Shown: positions 48,201-58,500 of the stretch, piece after piece | Numbering within the stretch: the stretch's first letter is position 1 | Layout of the letters: every line of letters begins with the position of its first letter | Assembly: GCA_036571765.1 (NCBI GenBank) | Contig: BROE01000019.1 | Span: 10,459,920-10,523,919, forward strand | DNA from: Plecoglossus altivelis | Lineage: Eukaryota > Chordata > Actinopteri > Osmeriformes > Plecoglossidae | DNA: 64,000 bases | Direction: 5' to 3' | Translations under genes and position numbers: made by a program | The notes under the pieces: generated by a model | Seen by the model: the letters and a program-made list of their open reading frames with translations, nothing else | What the model was told of the DNA's origin: nothing | The model's database searches: none

Positions 48201-48342
48201 CGACGATATCCTTGGCGAAGTGCAGATTCTCCTCTGCCAGAATGGTCAGCATATTGATGTGAGGTTTACTGTTGAATGTCAAATCTTCGAGGGAGGACTG
48301 GTATTCTCCGCAGGCATCTTCCCTCGCCGCGTCGTCATCCAT
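37725..48342 (-). CDS. pcf11: PCF11, cleavage and polyadenylation factor subunit
   Basis: PCF11 links the RNA polymerase II C-terminal domain to pre-mRNA 3' cleavage and transcription termination. Exons 5' to 3': 48175-48342; 46092-46217; 45582-45752; duplicates 44213-44338 and 43703-43873; 43349-43546; 42234-43240; 41931-42108; 41084-41657; 39579-40942; 39425-39494; 39210-39332; (missing); 38687-38870; 38428-38583; 38169-38261; 38032-38067; 37725-37934. About 1552 residues without duplicates or the missing exon, close to human (about 1555). The N-terminal CTD-interacting domain shows 'YQSSLEDLTFNSKPHINMLT' and 'RKSLFKLRSTWDEIFPLNKL'. Then come 'QEQLIRQQLLAKQKQLLELQ', an Arg/Ser/Lys-rich region, about 20 R[FY][DE]GP repeats in the largest exon, 'ESHFGQVDVNDLLTKLIS', and two zinc-binding motifs: CYSCGMRF with HLDWH, and CEICQEQF with HPSCFEDY. 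The start codon at 48342 gives MDDDAAREDAC, matching the mammalian REDAC start region. Confidence 0.95.
38290..38366. repeat. 15-bp minisatellite in pcf11 intron
   Basis: Five copies of 'cagctgcagcacatc' between the exons at 38428-38583 and 38169-38261. Confidence 0.9.
39001..39202. repeat. TTCC/CCCT repeats, one N, and a GT run
   Basis: Nine 'ttcc' units lead into 'ctccaaccctccctccctct' repeats, a single undetermined base at 39166, and then a GT run to 39202. The N marks an unresolved join inside simple sequence. A conserved pcf11 exon is missing in this intron. Confidence 0.9.
41725..41925. repeat. About 57-bp minisatellite in pcf11 intron 6
   Basis: Four copies of a unit with 'catgttagcttagcatagtt' and 'atgtggttagctgtagctgt' begin just inside the donor of the exon at 41931-42108. 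Confidence 0.85.
43682..45557 (-). repeat. Tandem duplication in pcf11, copy A (downstream)
   Basis: A unit of about 1.88 kb bounded by a poly-C tract ('ccccccaaacactcac') and 'tgacaaccttggctagt'. It carries exon 2 (44213-44338) and exon 3 (43703-43873). Copy B at 45558-47430 differs at only about 10-15 positions. Confidence 0.95.
45558..47430 (-). repeat. Tandem duplication in pcf11, copy B (upstream)
   Basis: Carries exon 2 (46092-46217) and exon 3 (45582-45752), 1879 bp from their twins in copy A. The junction of the two copies is inside a poly-C run (about 45558-45570). Splice sites and reading frame are intact in both copies. Confidence 0.95.
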
Positions 48343-48560
48343 CTTTGCGGTGTGTGTTCGGTCAAATACTAAACCAGCGTTTTCTTTAACATAACAATTT
48401 ATTACCAGGCAGTCCATGAACACATTTGACTATTTCTTTTGTGACATTGACCAAATGTTTCTATTTTCCATTTTACATGTGTAATCTACGCTTCGTCCCT
48501 TCGTGGTTCTACTAAGAAGATGGCTGCTGGTACTCGAACGAAAACTACTGCGTCATGAAA
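48343..48560 (-). promoter_or_regulatory. pcf11 promoter and 5' UTR
   Basis: Immediately upstream of the pcf11 ATG. The plus strand has 'agaagatggctgctgg' at about 48515-48530, close to the YY1 consensus AAGATGGCGGC, typical for TATA-less housekeeping promoters. The position of the transcription start is inferred. Confidence 0.5.
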
Positions 48561-49470
48561 AATGTTTCTCAACGCCTGACGTTGGGCTAATTCTATTGGA
48601 TAGTTTCGGTTACGTCAGCGGGTTTTTCCCCCATGAGTGACTCATCTTATGACTGTAATTGGTCAAAACATTTTAACGGCAACCCGAATGAGCCTATGAA
48701 AGATAACTATATTACATAAAAACAAATTTAAGCTACATACAATGTTACGTTGCACGTTTCAAGAGCAAATAAATAGTCCAGAACAGATGGTGGAGCATTT
48801 GAAAATGCCACAGACAAACTATTTTGCATTGGTTTCCGTCGATTAACTAATCATTTTTAATTAAACTTGATGTTTAAATTTTTTTTTCTAACAATAGCCC
48901 TATTAAGGTTGGCTTCTCTTTCATCACTCGTCAAGTAGGCCAAAATGGAATCCGTCGCAACGCATATTTTTAGTGAAGAGCAGCGTTCGACAAGGTTTGA
49001 CGAACGTCGTCATGACGTAAGAAGTATTGAACTTAGAGTATTGATCAATCTATCTTCGTGGCTGCGGCCTCTGCTTGAGAATATTAGCCAAGCTTTGATA
49101 TTTTTTATGTTCATTGTATGGATATTCCTAATATTTTATCATTTACTGATGACAACAAACGCCTATCAGCGGTGTGTCTACCACTTAGGTCAGTCAACAA
49201 GGCGATATTACAAAAACTTGCATGACTTAGTAGTCTTACACACACCATATTCATTAAACTTTCATTCACATGACAATCAAGCAATAAACCAAATAAAACC
49301 ATGAGCACTATACTCATACATAAAGATATAGGTTAATCCATCTTTCTTTTACCTGAAAAAAGATAACACAAAACAGGGCTACCAATAAAAAAGTACTTTT
49401 TTTGGAATTCATTTCATAATCACAAATACACTTATTGTAGGCTATAGTCACACCATCAATTCACAGTTAA
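48561..49470. other. Intergenic region between pcf11 and the GPCR
   Basis: AT-rich. It holds one 119-codon open frame on the plus strand (listed separately) and nothing else recognised. Confidence 0.4.
48945..49304 (+). CDS. Small ORF with one hydrophobic segment (doubtful)
   Basis: An intact 119-codon frame from an ATG in good context (ccaaaATGg). It has a charged N terminus ('FSEEQRSTRFDERRHD'), one strongly hydrophobic stretch at about residues 48-68 ('ALIFFMFIVWIFLIFYHLL') and a polar C terminus. I do not recognise it. It diverges from pcf11 and could belong to a transcript from the pcf11 promoter. A good donor (gtaaga) follows codon 24, so the true product, if any, may differ. A chance frame is quite possible. 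Confidence 0.2.
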   Translation: MESVATHIFSEEQRSTRFDERRHDVRSIELRVLINLSSWLRPLLENISQALIFFMFIVWIFLIFYHLLMTTNAYQRCVYHLGQSTRRYYKNLHDLVVLHTPYSLNFHSHDNQAINQIKP

Positions 49471-50781
49471 TTACACAACTCGCAATTCTTGATCCTCAGC
49501 TTGCCTTTGTCCACTTTTCCGTCTCCGAGTGTTTTGCATGCAAATATCTCTGAAGTTTTCGCCCACAAAGAAGAAAAGCAAAGGGTCGAGGCAGCTATTC
49601 CCAGCAGCAAGACAAAGCGTTACCACGGCAGCCTTCCGAATGCCATTAATCCCATCGCAGGAGTCTTGGCAGCCATATTTCTGCACATTTTGCTCTGCCT
49701 CCAGAAAGATGGTTCTCACGACATGATATGGGAAGAAACAGACCGCGAAAATCAAGAGTCCAAAACCGACGAGGGCGAACGACTTTCGTCTGGACGGCCT
49801 GTTGCCATCCCTGCCCGCCCTTGGACGGCACAGACTGCGCAACACGCACATGTAGCAGACAGAAATGACAGCAAACGGCAGGGCAAACCCTATCACCAAG
49901 GCTGCACTGTTAAGGAGACTCACGGTTCTTAACTTCTTACCAAGTTCCAGGCAGTTGATCTTCCCTCCTTCCCCATCCTTGCTCCCTCTGGTCAGCAAAG
50001 GGGCTGAGACCAGCGACACAAACAGCCAGATGAGAACACACCCCACCCACGCCCATGGCCCGTTATCCAGCTTCAGGAACTTAAAGGGGTGAGACACAGC
50101 CATGTATCGAATGACACTTAAGGCTAACAGGAAGTACACTGAACCATACATGTTGATGTAGAATATGTAGGAAGCCAAACGACAGGCGATGTCTCCAAAG
50201 GGCCAATGAGAGTCCAGAAGGTAGTACGCTGCCCGGAGAGGCAGGGTACACACCAACATGAGATCAGACACCAACAGGTTCACCATGTACAGGTTTACCG
50301 TAGTTAACCTTCGACCTTTTCTGCACATTCTCAGAAAGACCCAAAGGGAAGCGCAGTTGGCTGTCAGGCCGATGATGAAAATGAGTAGGTAGGCGACAGG
50401 AAAAAAGGCACGTTTGAACTCATCGATGGAACAGTCGCACTCCAAACCCAGGGTCTGATTCTGTGTTCCTTTAGACTCTGTCGTACTCGGAATGGATCTT
50501 ATGACACCTGAAGAGGAAGAAAACAGTAAGATAAGCTTGCACTACTCAAACAATAATAGCCGAATAAGCTTTTGTCTCCGTGATGTTCACTCTCAATTCA
50601 CCTCGGGGGGGAAAAAAAAAACTTCCTGCGTATCAAATACTGTAAGGTTACACGATAGATAAGGAAATCAGCACAAACCACTGAAATGCAGTTGATGCAC
50701 GATCGTTACATAGAAGTTTACAGCAAAAAAGGGAGGCATTCCCAACCTGTTTGTGTGTGAAAAATGCAGATTACCTGTCAT
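49471..50781 (-). CDS. Cysteinyl-leukotriene-receptor-like GPCR
   Basis: Class A (rhodopsin-like) receptor of the purinergic/leukotriene cluster. Coding exons: 50775-50781 (ATG ACA G) and 49471-50507, joined at a phase-1 intron; 347 residues. The main exon alone lacks an ATG at its start, and the 7-nt upstream exon with matching phase supplies it. The N terminus has an N-glycosylation site (NQT) and 'CDCSIDEFKRAFFPVAYLL'. TM2-TM3: 'VNLLVSDLMLVCTLPLRAAY' and 'NMYGSVYFLLALSVIRYMA', with VIRY in place of DRY, as in CysLT2-type receptors (VVRF). TM6 has 'FFPYHVVRTIFL'. TM7 has 'DPLLFFFVGENFRD' in place of NPxxY. The sequence looks between CYSLTR1 and CYSLTR2. Its position beside atrx recalls human CYSLTR1 on Xq21, but fish also have other cysltr genes, so no symbol is assigned. 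Confidence 0.88.
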
Positions 50782-51600
50782 GATGGTGTAATCCTGTGGC
50801 TGGTTTTATCTGTATGGTTCACAGTTTAGTGCTTGTCTTCTAATGGTAGACTTCGTTGCGTGTCTTTTCTTGTGTGATGATGACGGTACTAAATTCCTCA
50901 TACAGTGTGACTTCCTATGGTCTTATCTACCACTTCTCCTGCCCTACTTTAACAACCACATTTCCATTTTAAACAAATTGCTGACACAATTAAGGAACAA
51001 GACAGTTAGTGCCTGTTGAACACTTGCCTGGTTAAGTTTTATGCTGGCTCACTCAGAACACAGTGCATGATTCCTAATATAGCATCTGAATACCTTGGGT
51101 TGACTGTGGCATTTAAAAACAATTTCCGCATGTTTTCAAGTCAAAGATATTTGATTCTACTCTGAACAGGAAACATTTCCTGGCCACAGACGTGTTTTAA
51201 AGAATCAGCCCTGGACCCCACAGCCTGCAAGCATCATGACCTCAATCTTTGCTTTTGATTATTCATATGCAACCCAAGATCAAGAACAAGTTCGTTTCAT
51301 AGCAAGTTACACCTTTTATTATAGCAAGTTACAACATGATACAATTTCACAAAATCTCAAATCCAGGATATATTTTAGACAAAATAATTATTTCTACAAT
51401 ATTTATGGACTCAAAAAAGAAATAAAAAAACAACAAAATAAATTCTGTTAAAAAAACAACAACCACAAAAAGACAACTGCTTTGTTGCTGAGAACAGTCC
51501 TTGTAGTTCCTTTTGTTAGTATCTGTGACTGGTTTAACAGGAAAACTCAAATAAACCTTCCTGCTCAATCCAGTATTTCTCTTTGAGCCAAAGGCCTGAA
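50782..51600. other. Spacer between the GPCR and atrx
   Basis: Upstream flank of the receptor gene, then AT-rich sequence with A-rich runs near 51410-51470. No exon, RNA gene or repeat family recognised. Confidence 0.4.
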
Positions 51601-51606
51601 TTTATT
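51601..51606 (-). terminator. atrx polyadenylation signal
   Basis: Minus-strand AATAAA (TTTATT on the plus strand), 17 nt after the proposed atrx stop codon (51623-51625). This very short 3' UTR is unusual, and further signals may be used downstream. Confidence 0.5.
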
Positions 51607-51622
51607 TTCATCGCCACAACAT

Positions 51623-52479
51623 TTACACGTTGTTATGTCTTCGGCTGCTTAAAATGGTCTGGATACAGAGAGTCAGCTGTGAAGATGAACATCATGGGAT
51701 ATTTAACACGGTGATTTGGTCTTAAAAGCATTTGACTCGTAATTGGTGTAGAAACGGTGTAAAGTTTGGTGTAAAAGTACGGTGTAAAGTGAAGGTGTAA
51801 AAGTACGGTGTAAAAGTACAAAACTGGAGCTTACGGAGTGCTGTTTGGAGAGCAGGTCTTCGTACGTGGCCATCCTGCGTCGATGCTCCATGTCGTTGCT
51901 GGTCTTCCATTTCTCTGCCATGGCGCTTACATCGGCATCAGACAACATGGGGTTGTCCTTCCACTGTCACGCAACACGCATGTCAAACACACACATCAAA
52001 CACGTCAAACATACACGCACACATGTCAAACACACGAACACGCATGTAAAAGACACACACACATTGAAGTGAAGTGACGTATTGTCAAGTATGGTTACCC
52101 ATACTCGAAATTTACCTCTGTATTTAACCCATCCAAGTGCACACACAGCAGAGAGTAGTGGGCAACCGCACGCACACACACGCACACGCACACACACACG
52201 CACACCCGGAGCAGTGGGCAGCTATTGCTCCAGCGCCCGGGAAGCAATTGGGGGTTTGGTGCCTTGCTCAAGGGCACCTCAGTCATGGTATTGAAGACAG
52301 AGAGAGTGCTGTTTATTCACAATCCCCACCTTCAATTCCTGCCGGTGCGAGAATTGAACCAGCAACTAGCAGGTTACAAGCCCGACTCCCTAACCATTAG
52401 GCCACGACTTCCCCTTATTAGGCCACGACTTCCTCTTCCTCTTCCCCTTCCCCTTCACATCAAACATGAACGCATCCCA

Positions 52480-52520
<41 letters not shown>

Positions 52521-55500
52521 ACACACACGTCATACACACACATACACAAGACAAGCACACACACACGTCATACACACACATACACAAGACAAACACACAC
52601 ATACATGCATTTTCAATAATAAGCATCGAGTAAGTATACGTGGCTTGTTGTCCTACCAGGATGAGCTTGTAGTATTCCAGGGGATGGTTCTCCACACACC
52701 GCAGTGCTTTAATGGCCTGAGTGACCTTTGTACGACTGTCGTGGATCATATTCTGCAGAGACACAAAGACTAGTTTGCAGACATGCCACAGTGTTTACTG
52801 AAAAGGCTTTTCTGTTCCCCCCGAAGCCAGGATACATCTCATACCTGTAGCTGCTCGTTCGTTTTCCTGCTCAGCGAGTTCTGGCTAAACGGCCCTTGCA
52901 AGGTGGAGGTACTTGGAATAACAGTGTTGTTTGACTGTTTGTTTAAGAAGAAGGCCCCCTGTTGAAAGACAGACATTTGTGTCATTTCAACGGACGAGCC
53001 CACAGGTGGGTTGGAGTTCTTAATGCCGAGGTCGTTACCTCAGCCTCGTACTCATCCCAAGCTGCTTTGCGGTCGGCCTCGCTAAGCTCCTCCTCCTCTT
53101 TATGGTCGAGCAGCGACTCGTGCTCGTGGTAACGGACGATGTGCTCTTTGCAACTCTGCAGCAGCTCTGCCAGAATCAAGTCCTGAGAGAAACACATGGC
53201 AATAAAAGTCATCAACAGAATCTTCCAGCGTTTTAAGAGGCTCCCCCCTGCTCAATGTGTCAGTGCGAGTTCCTTAGTCCCTCCTTTTACAGTTTGGAAT
53301 ATAAATCAGCGAGGGTGCTGATTCTGCCTTTGGTCCGAAGCCCCCTTGCTTCCAGACAGTGACGGCTGTACCGTATGCTGTCGGTGCGAGCTGTGCGTGT
53401 GTGAGCCTGTCGTGCCCGACAGCTGGTGTGCCTGGTCTCCTGCAGGGCTGCTGTGGTCTTGTGAGCTGTGCGTGTAAGACACTGTGTGTCTGAGAGCTGC
53501 GCCGTGCACGTGCTTGCTGTGCGAGCACCTGAGCGCAAGTAAAGTCCAGCTGTTCCGTGCGCAGGCACGTGAGCTATAGAGCGGGCCATATTAATATGCA
53601 TGCTTCTGTCCCCGTAGTGAAGCTTGCCGTGAGCGTGCGTAGTATGCGTGCGTGAGCGTGCGGTGCGTGCATGTGTGAGCGTGCATCTCCGTGACCCGTT
53701 CGTGCGCATCCCGTCGTACCGCTGCATGTGTGAGCGTAGCGTGGCTGCTCTCCACCTTGGGGAGGAGTGCGTAGTGCTGGGTTTCCTTTTTGTCATTTTG
53801 CGTCCTGTAGCGTTCTGAGTTGGGCTTCCTCTCCAGCGCAGTCCGGCTCGAGCACGACACTTATAAGAGTCTCCTAGTCAAACCATCGAAAGACAATTGC
53901 GTCCAGAGTTGCGATGAGGTGTACTCTCGAGTCCGACCTGCATGCTCCCCTGAACGGAACTAGTGGAGACTGCCTGACGAAACCACCGCTGCCTCTGTCG
54001 CTAATATTGCGTGTCATGCCTCCTAATCGCGCTGGCCCTGAGAGAGAAAAAGGACAATGCGTGAAGAATGGAGAAGAAGCGCTAAGTCACCACCCCTTGC
54101 TGCGGTTAGTTTGATAACCCTGCTCGAAAGTCTCCCGTGCCTCTAGAAGCGTATTGTCACAAATAGCCATGGTTTCACAACCTTTGCGCGCGGTCACCCT
54201 AATTCAGAAGATCAGAAACCGTTTATTGCCTTTGTCAGTGAAGTTCACAAACTATGGGAGGGCGGTTAGTTTCGAACCTCCGGGGTTGTTCCTGCGATGG
54301 GTCGGTTTCGGACTGAATCAGAATCAGAAACTGTTTATTGCCATTGTCAGTGAAGTTCACAAACGTAGGAACTTGCTTCGGCGTAGGTGCAACATAAAGC
54401 AATGGATAAAGTATTAAAATATATAAAAAATATATAAAAGGCATGCATAAAATTAAGAATAAAATAGACTAAGCTAGACTAAGATAGATTAACACTATAG
54501 TGACCGTTGGCTAGGTTACCTGTGCCAAGAATCGGTAGACGAACACGTTCTTCTGCTGACCGAAGCGGTAAACCCTGAAGATGCTCTGAATGTCGTAAGC
54601 AGGGTTCCAGGAAGCATCGAAGATGATGACTCGGTTGGCTGCCACCAGGTTGATCCCTAGAGATCCTGCTCTCGTGGAGATCAGAAACAAGCGACCCCTG
54701 ACAGAAACGAAGACATCCGTTTAAACTTAGAAACGTCAACCTGCAAGCAAAACTATCATTTTTATATCGCTTGTTAGTTGTTGATGTTGTTCAAATACGG
54801 TACAGTTCTGTCAGATCGGTCATTCAAACTATCCTACCGTGTGTTGGTTGGCTCGTTAAAATCTTCGGCCCATTTTTTCCTCGACGTGGCGCTGCTGGAC
54901 CCATCTAGACGGTAGTAATCTGTGTTTCTCAACCAGCGGCCCCTACCTTTATATGGGGATGCTTCTCCCTTGTTTCTGGCTTTGTTGGCCAGTTCCAAGA
55001 AATCTTCCACCAAGTCTAACGAGATCAAGGACTGACTGAACACCAGCCTGCGAGAGGAAGGGTCGGGGGTTATTTGATTTGACACATCCGGTCATAAGTG
55101 ATAACCTTAAGTCTGTGAGCCTCACAGTGACCTGTTCTCGAAAGCAGGTTTACTAAGTAAGCCAGGTTTACTAAGCAAGCCAGGTTTACTAACAAAGCCA
55201 GGTTTACTAACAAAGCCAGGTTTACTAAGTAAGCCAGGTTTACTAAGTAAGCCAGGTTTACTAAGTAAGCCAGGTTTACTAACAAAGCCAGGTTTACTAA
55301 GCAAGCCAGGTTTACTAAGTAAGCCAGGTTTATCAGGACCTGACATAATGCTGGCTCATTCAATCGCTTTGCAGACTAGGCCTCTGGTCACTAGGTGATG
55401 ATGAGTGAGTAAACCAGACGTGTTTGATACCCTCTCCCTAAAGTAGAGGACTCTGGCCAGCTTACACTTTGTCCCCCAGTTCCTCAGCCATGCGGAGAAT

Positions 55501-58500
55501 CTCAAACAGCAACACCATCTTGCCTGAGTGCTCCAGGACACTGGAGTCGGTGTCTGACAGGAGGCCCTTGAACCAGTCGACCGCAGGGCTGTCTGCCTGG
55601 GTGCTGCAGCCTGCTCTTACTGCTGAGAGTGAGACACAATACATCCTCACCAACAGAGACTCATCCAGCAGGGTTAGAGAGGAAGGATTGCTCTGGTCTG
55701 GAGCTACATTACTACATCTCTCTCTACATCTCTTCTCTTTATCTCTCTGACTCATCTCTTACTCTGTCTGTCTCCCTCTACCCTCTCTCACGCTGCTCTA
55801 TCTGTCTGTATCTCTGTGTCTCCCTGCTCTCTATCTGTCTGTATCTCTGTGTCTCCATGCTCCCTATCGGTATCTTCCTGCTCTGTCTGTCTGTCTCTCC
55901 CTGCTCTCTATCTGTCTGTCTCTCCCTGCTCTCTACCTACCTGTCTGTCTCTCCATGCTCTGTCTCTCTCTCCCTTCTCCCTATCTGTCTGTCTCTCCCT
56001 GCTTTGTCTCTGTCTCTGTCTCTCTCTCCCTGCTCCCTATCTGTCTGTCTCTCCCTGCTCCCTATCTGTCCGTCTCTCCCTGCTCCCTATCTGTCTGTCT
56101 CTCCCTGCTCCCTGTATGTCTGTCTGTCTGTCTGTCTGCCTCTGTCTCTGTCTCTCTGCTCTCCATCTCTCTACTCCCTTACATGCAGGGTTTAAAACTA
56201 CCTTCTACTGCTGGATTAGCTGGTTTGTCCTTCTCTGCATGGGCTCCCTTCGACACACTGTCCCACACGATGATCACATCTTCATCGTCATCGTCCCCAG
56301 GTGGTGGCATGCTCCCCGTTTCCTCTTTCTCTTTGCTAGGCAACAGAACGCAAGAAAGGAAACCGTTTGATAGTCAAAATGCCAACGATGAAGCTATGCA
56401 GGATCTCATGTGTCTAGCTTGACTAGACCCCCATCTTTCCTGTTTCCCTGTCACCGTAATTTACGATAAAGCGGCTAGGATTTTGCTTTTAACATCTGTA
56501 AGAATAAAAATCTAGTTCTAGAATCTAGAAAGAAACACAACACACTTGTCGGACATGGTTGGTTCGTCTGATCCCAGGAGATTAGAAGATCGGATTTGGT
56601 TCTTTCCTTCAAAATGACCCTGAAAACGAGATGTGATGTGAGAAATGACACCCCTAGTTCAACTGAGACATTCAACAGCTGTTCATTTTACCCTCAAACT
56701 ATAAAAGATTCACCCTTTCAATACCTTGTTTTCTTTGCTGATGTAGTTCAGCTGCAGACACCAGGGATGTGTCCAGACGCGACTGAGAATCTGGAAGTCC
56801 TTGAAGAGACTGGTCCCTGCTTTCACCCTCGCCCCGTCCACCAACGACCCCGCACCTAAACACAACGCCATTTTACCACGTGTGAAGCATGTCTTTCGAA
56901 ATGTCTTTCCATTTCCTGAGGAGGAACAAGGCTGGCTTACGTGTGAAGTTGTCCAGGTAGTATCGGTACAGCCTGACCTGAAGAGGTGTCACTCTCACAG
57001 CCAGAACATACTCCACTTTGGGAGGGAGGAACTTGGTCAAGGCAGAATAATCTCTCCTCTGAAAAAGAAGGAAAAACAGCCACAAGGTTTTGCGAAGAGC
57101 AGAATCCAAAGTTTATATGGTATTGAACACTTTTTGTTGTTACAAAGGAGATCTGTCTGTATGTTGTACTATGCAACAGTCTTAGTCACTTAAAGGTAAT
57201 AATTCAATAAAAATAAACAAAACTACACAAGTTCTAACAAATAAATACACAAGAAGGGAAACAAAACCTGAAAAGGGAAAAACAATCTGTACAGTATTTC
57301 TAGGAAACCATCTGGGGAAGCCCAAACATTTGCATCACGCTGTATGCTTCCTCAGATCCACTTCTATGAACACTTCAAACTTGCTTTCACTTCTGCAAAC
57401 AGACCTTCACATCATGGCCGCCTCACCTGTACACAGCCTGCTAGCATAGCATGCAGGACGTGGGCACGGTTCTTCATGATGCGGACATCTCTAGGGGTGG
57501 AGTCAGCACACTGCCCGTTCTGTATGGGATTGATGAAGCGGTTCCTGAACTCCTTCAGAGAACCCAGAAGGTTCTCCTTGATGAAATTGACCATGCAGTG
57601 ATCTATCAGGACAAAATGTGAATCATTTATTGAAATAACATTCTGACAAAAATCGAACAAATGATCTAACAGTAGAAGAAATCTGTGGCCGTTGCAAGAC
57701 TGGTAGCACCAATAACGTTATCTATTCGATAGATAACGGTAGATTTGCTGATAGTAGTGGCAACATTAAGGAAATGGCTTTGGATATTTAGATAGCGGTT
57801 GCAACATTAAGGAAATTGCCTCAGGTATTTAGGTAGCGGTGGAAACGTTAAGGAAATTGCCTCAGGTATTTAGGTAGCGCTTGCAACATTAAGGAAATGG
57901 CTTCAGGTATTTAGATAGCGGTTGCAAGATTAAGGAAATTGCCTCAGGTATTTAGGTAGCGGTTGCAACATTAAGGAAATGGCTTCAGGTATTTAGGTAG
58001 CGGTTGCAACATGAAGGAAATGGCTTCAGGTATTTAGATGGCGGTGGAAAATGGCTTTAAATCAGGGATGTCAAACTCCGGTCCTCAAGAGCCGCTGTCC
58101 TGAAGGTTTTTGATGTTTCCCTGCTCCAGCACACCTGATTCTAACGAATGGGTTGTTATCAAGTTCTGTGTAAGCCTGATAATGACCCATCATTAGAATC
58201 AGGTGTGCTGGAGTAGGGAAACATCGAAAACCTTCAGGACAGCCGCCCTCGAGAACCTGAGTTTGACACCCCTGCTTTAGACATTTAGACAGCGGTGGCA
58301 ACATTAAGGAAATGGCTTTAGATGTTTAGATAGCGGTAGCAACATGGAGGATACGGTGGTAGATATTTTAAGGGGAGCAGGGATCTCACACTCGTTGAGA
58401 TTGTTCTGGAGGGGTGTGCCAGTTAACACCACTCTCCGCTTGGTCTTGATGGCACTCATCGCTTTGTTGATGTTCGACGCCTCGTTCCTCAAAATGTGGC

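Noticed and set aside
49489..49932. 147-codon plus-strand frame
   Set aside because: Antisense shadow of the GPCR exon, which has clear transmembrane motifs on the minus strand.
53287..53860. Minus-strand frames of 89-169 codons in the atrx gap
   Set aside because: No similarity to ATRX or other families; composition follows the TG-rich unrecognisable block.
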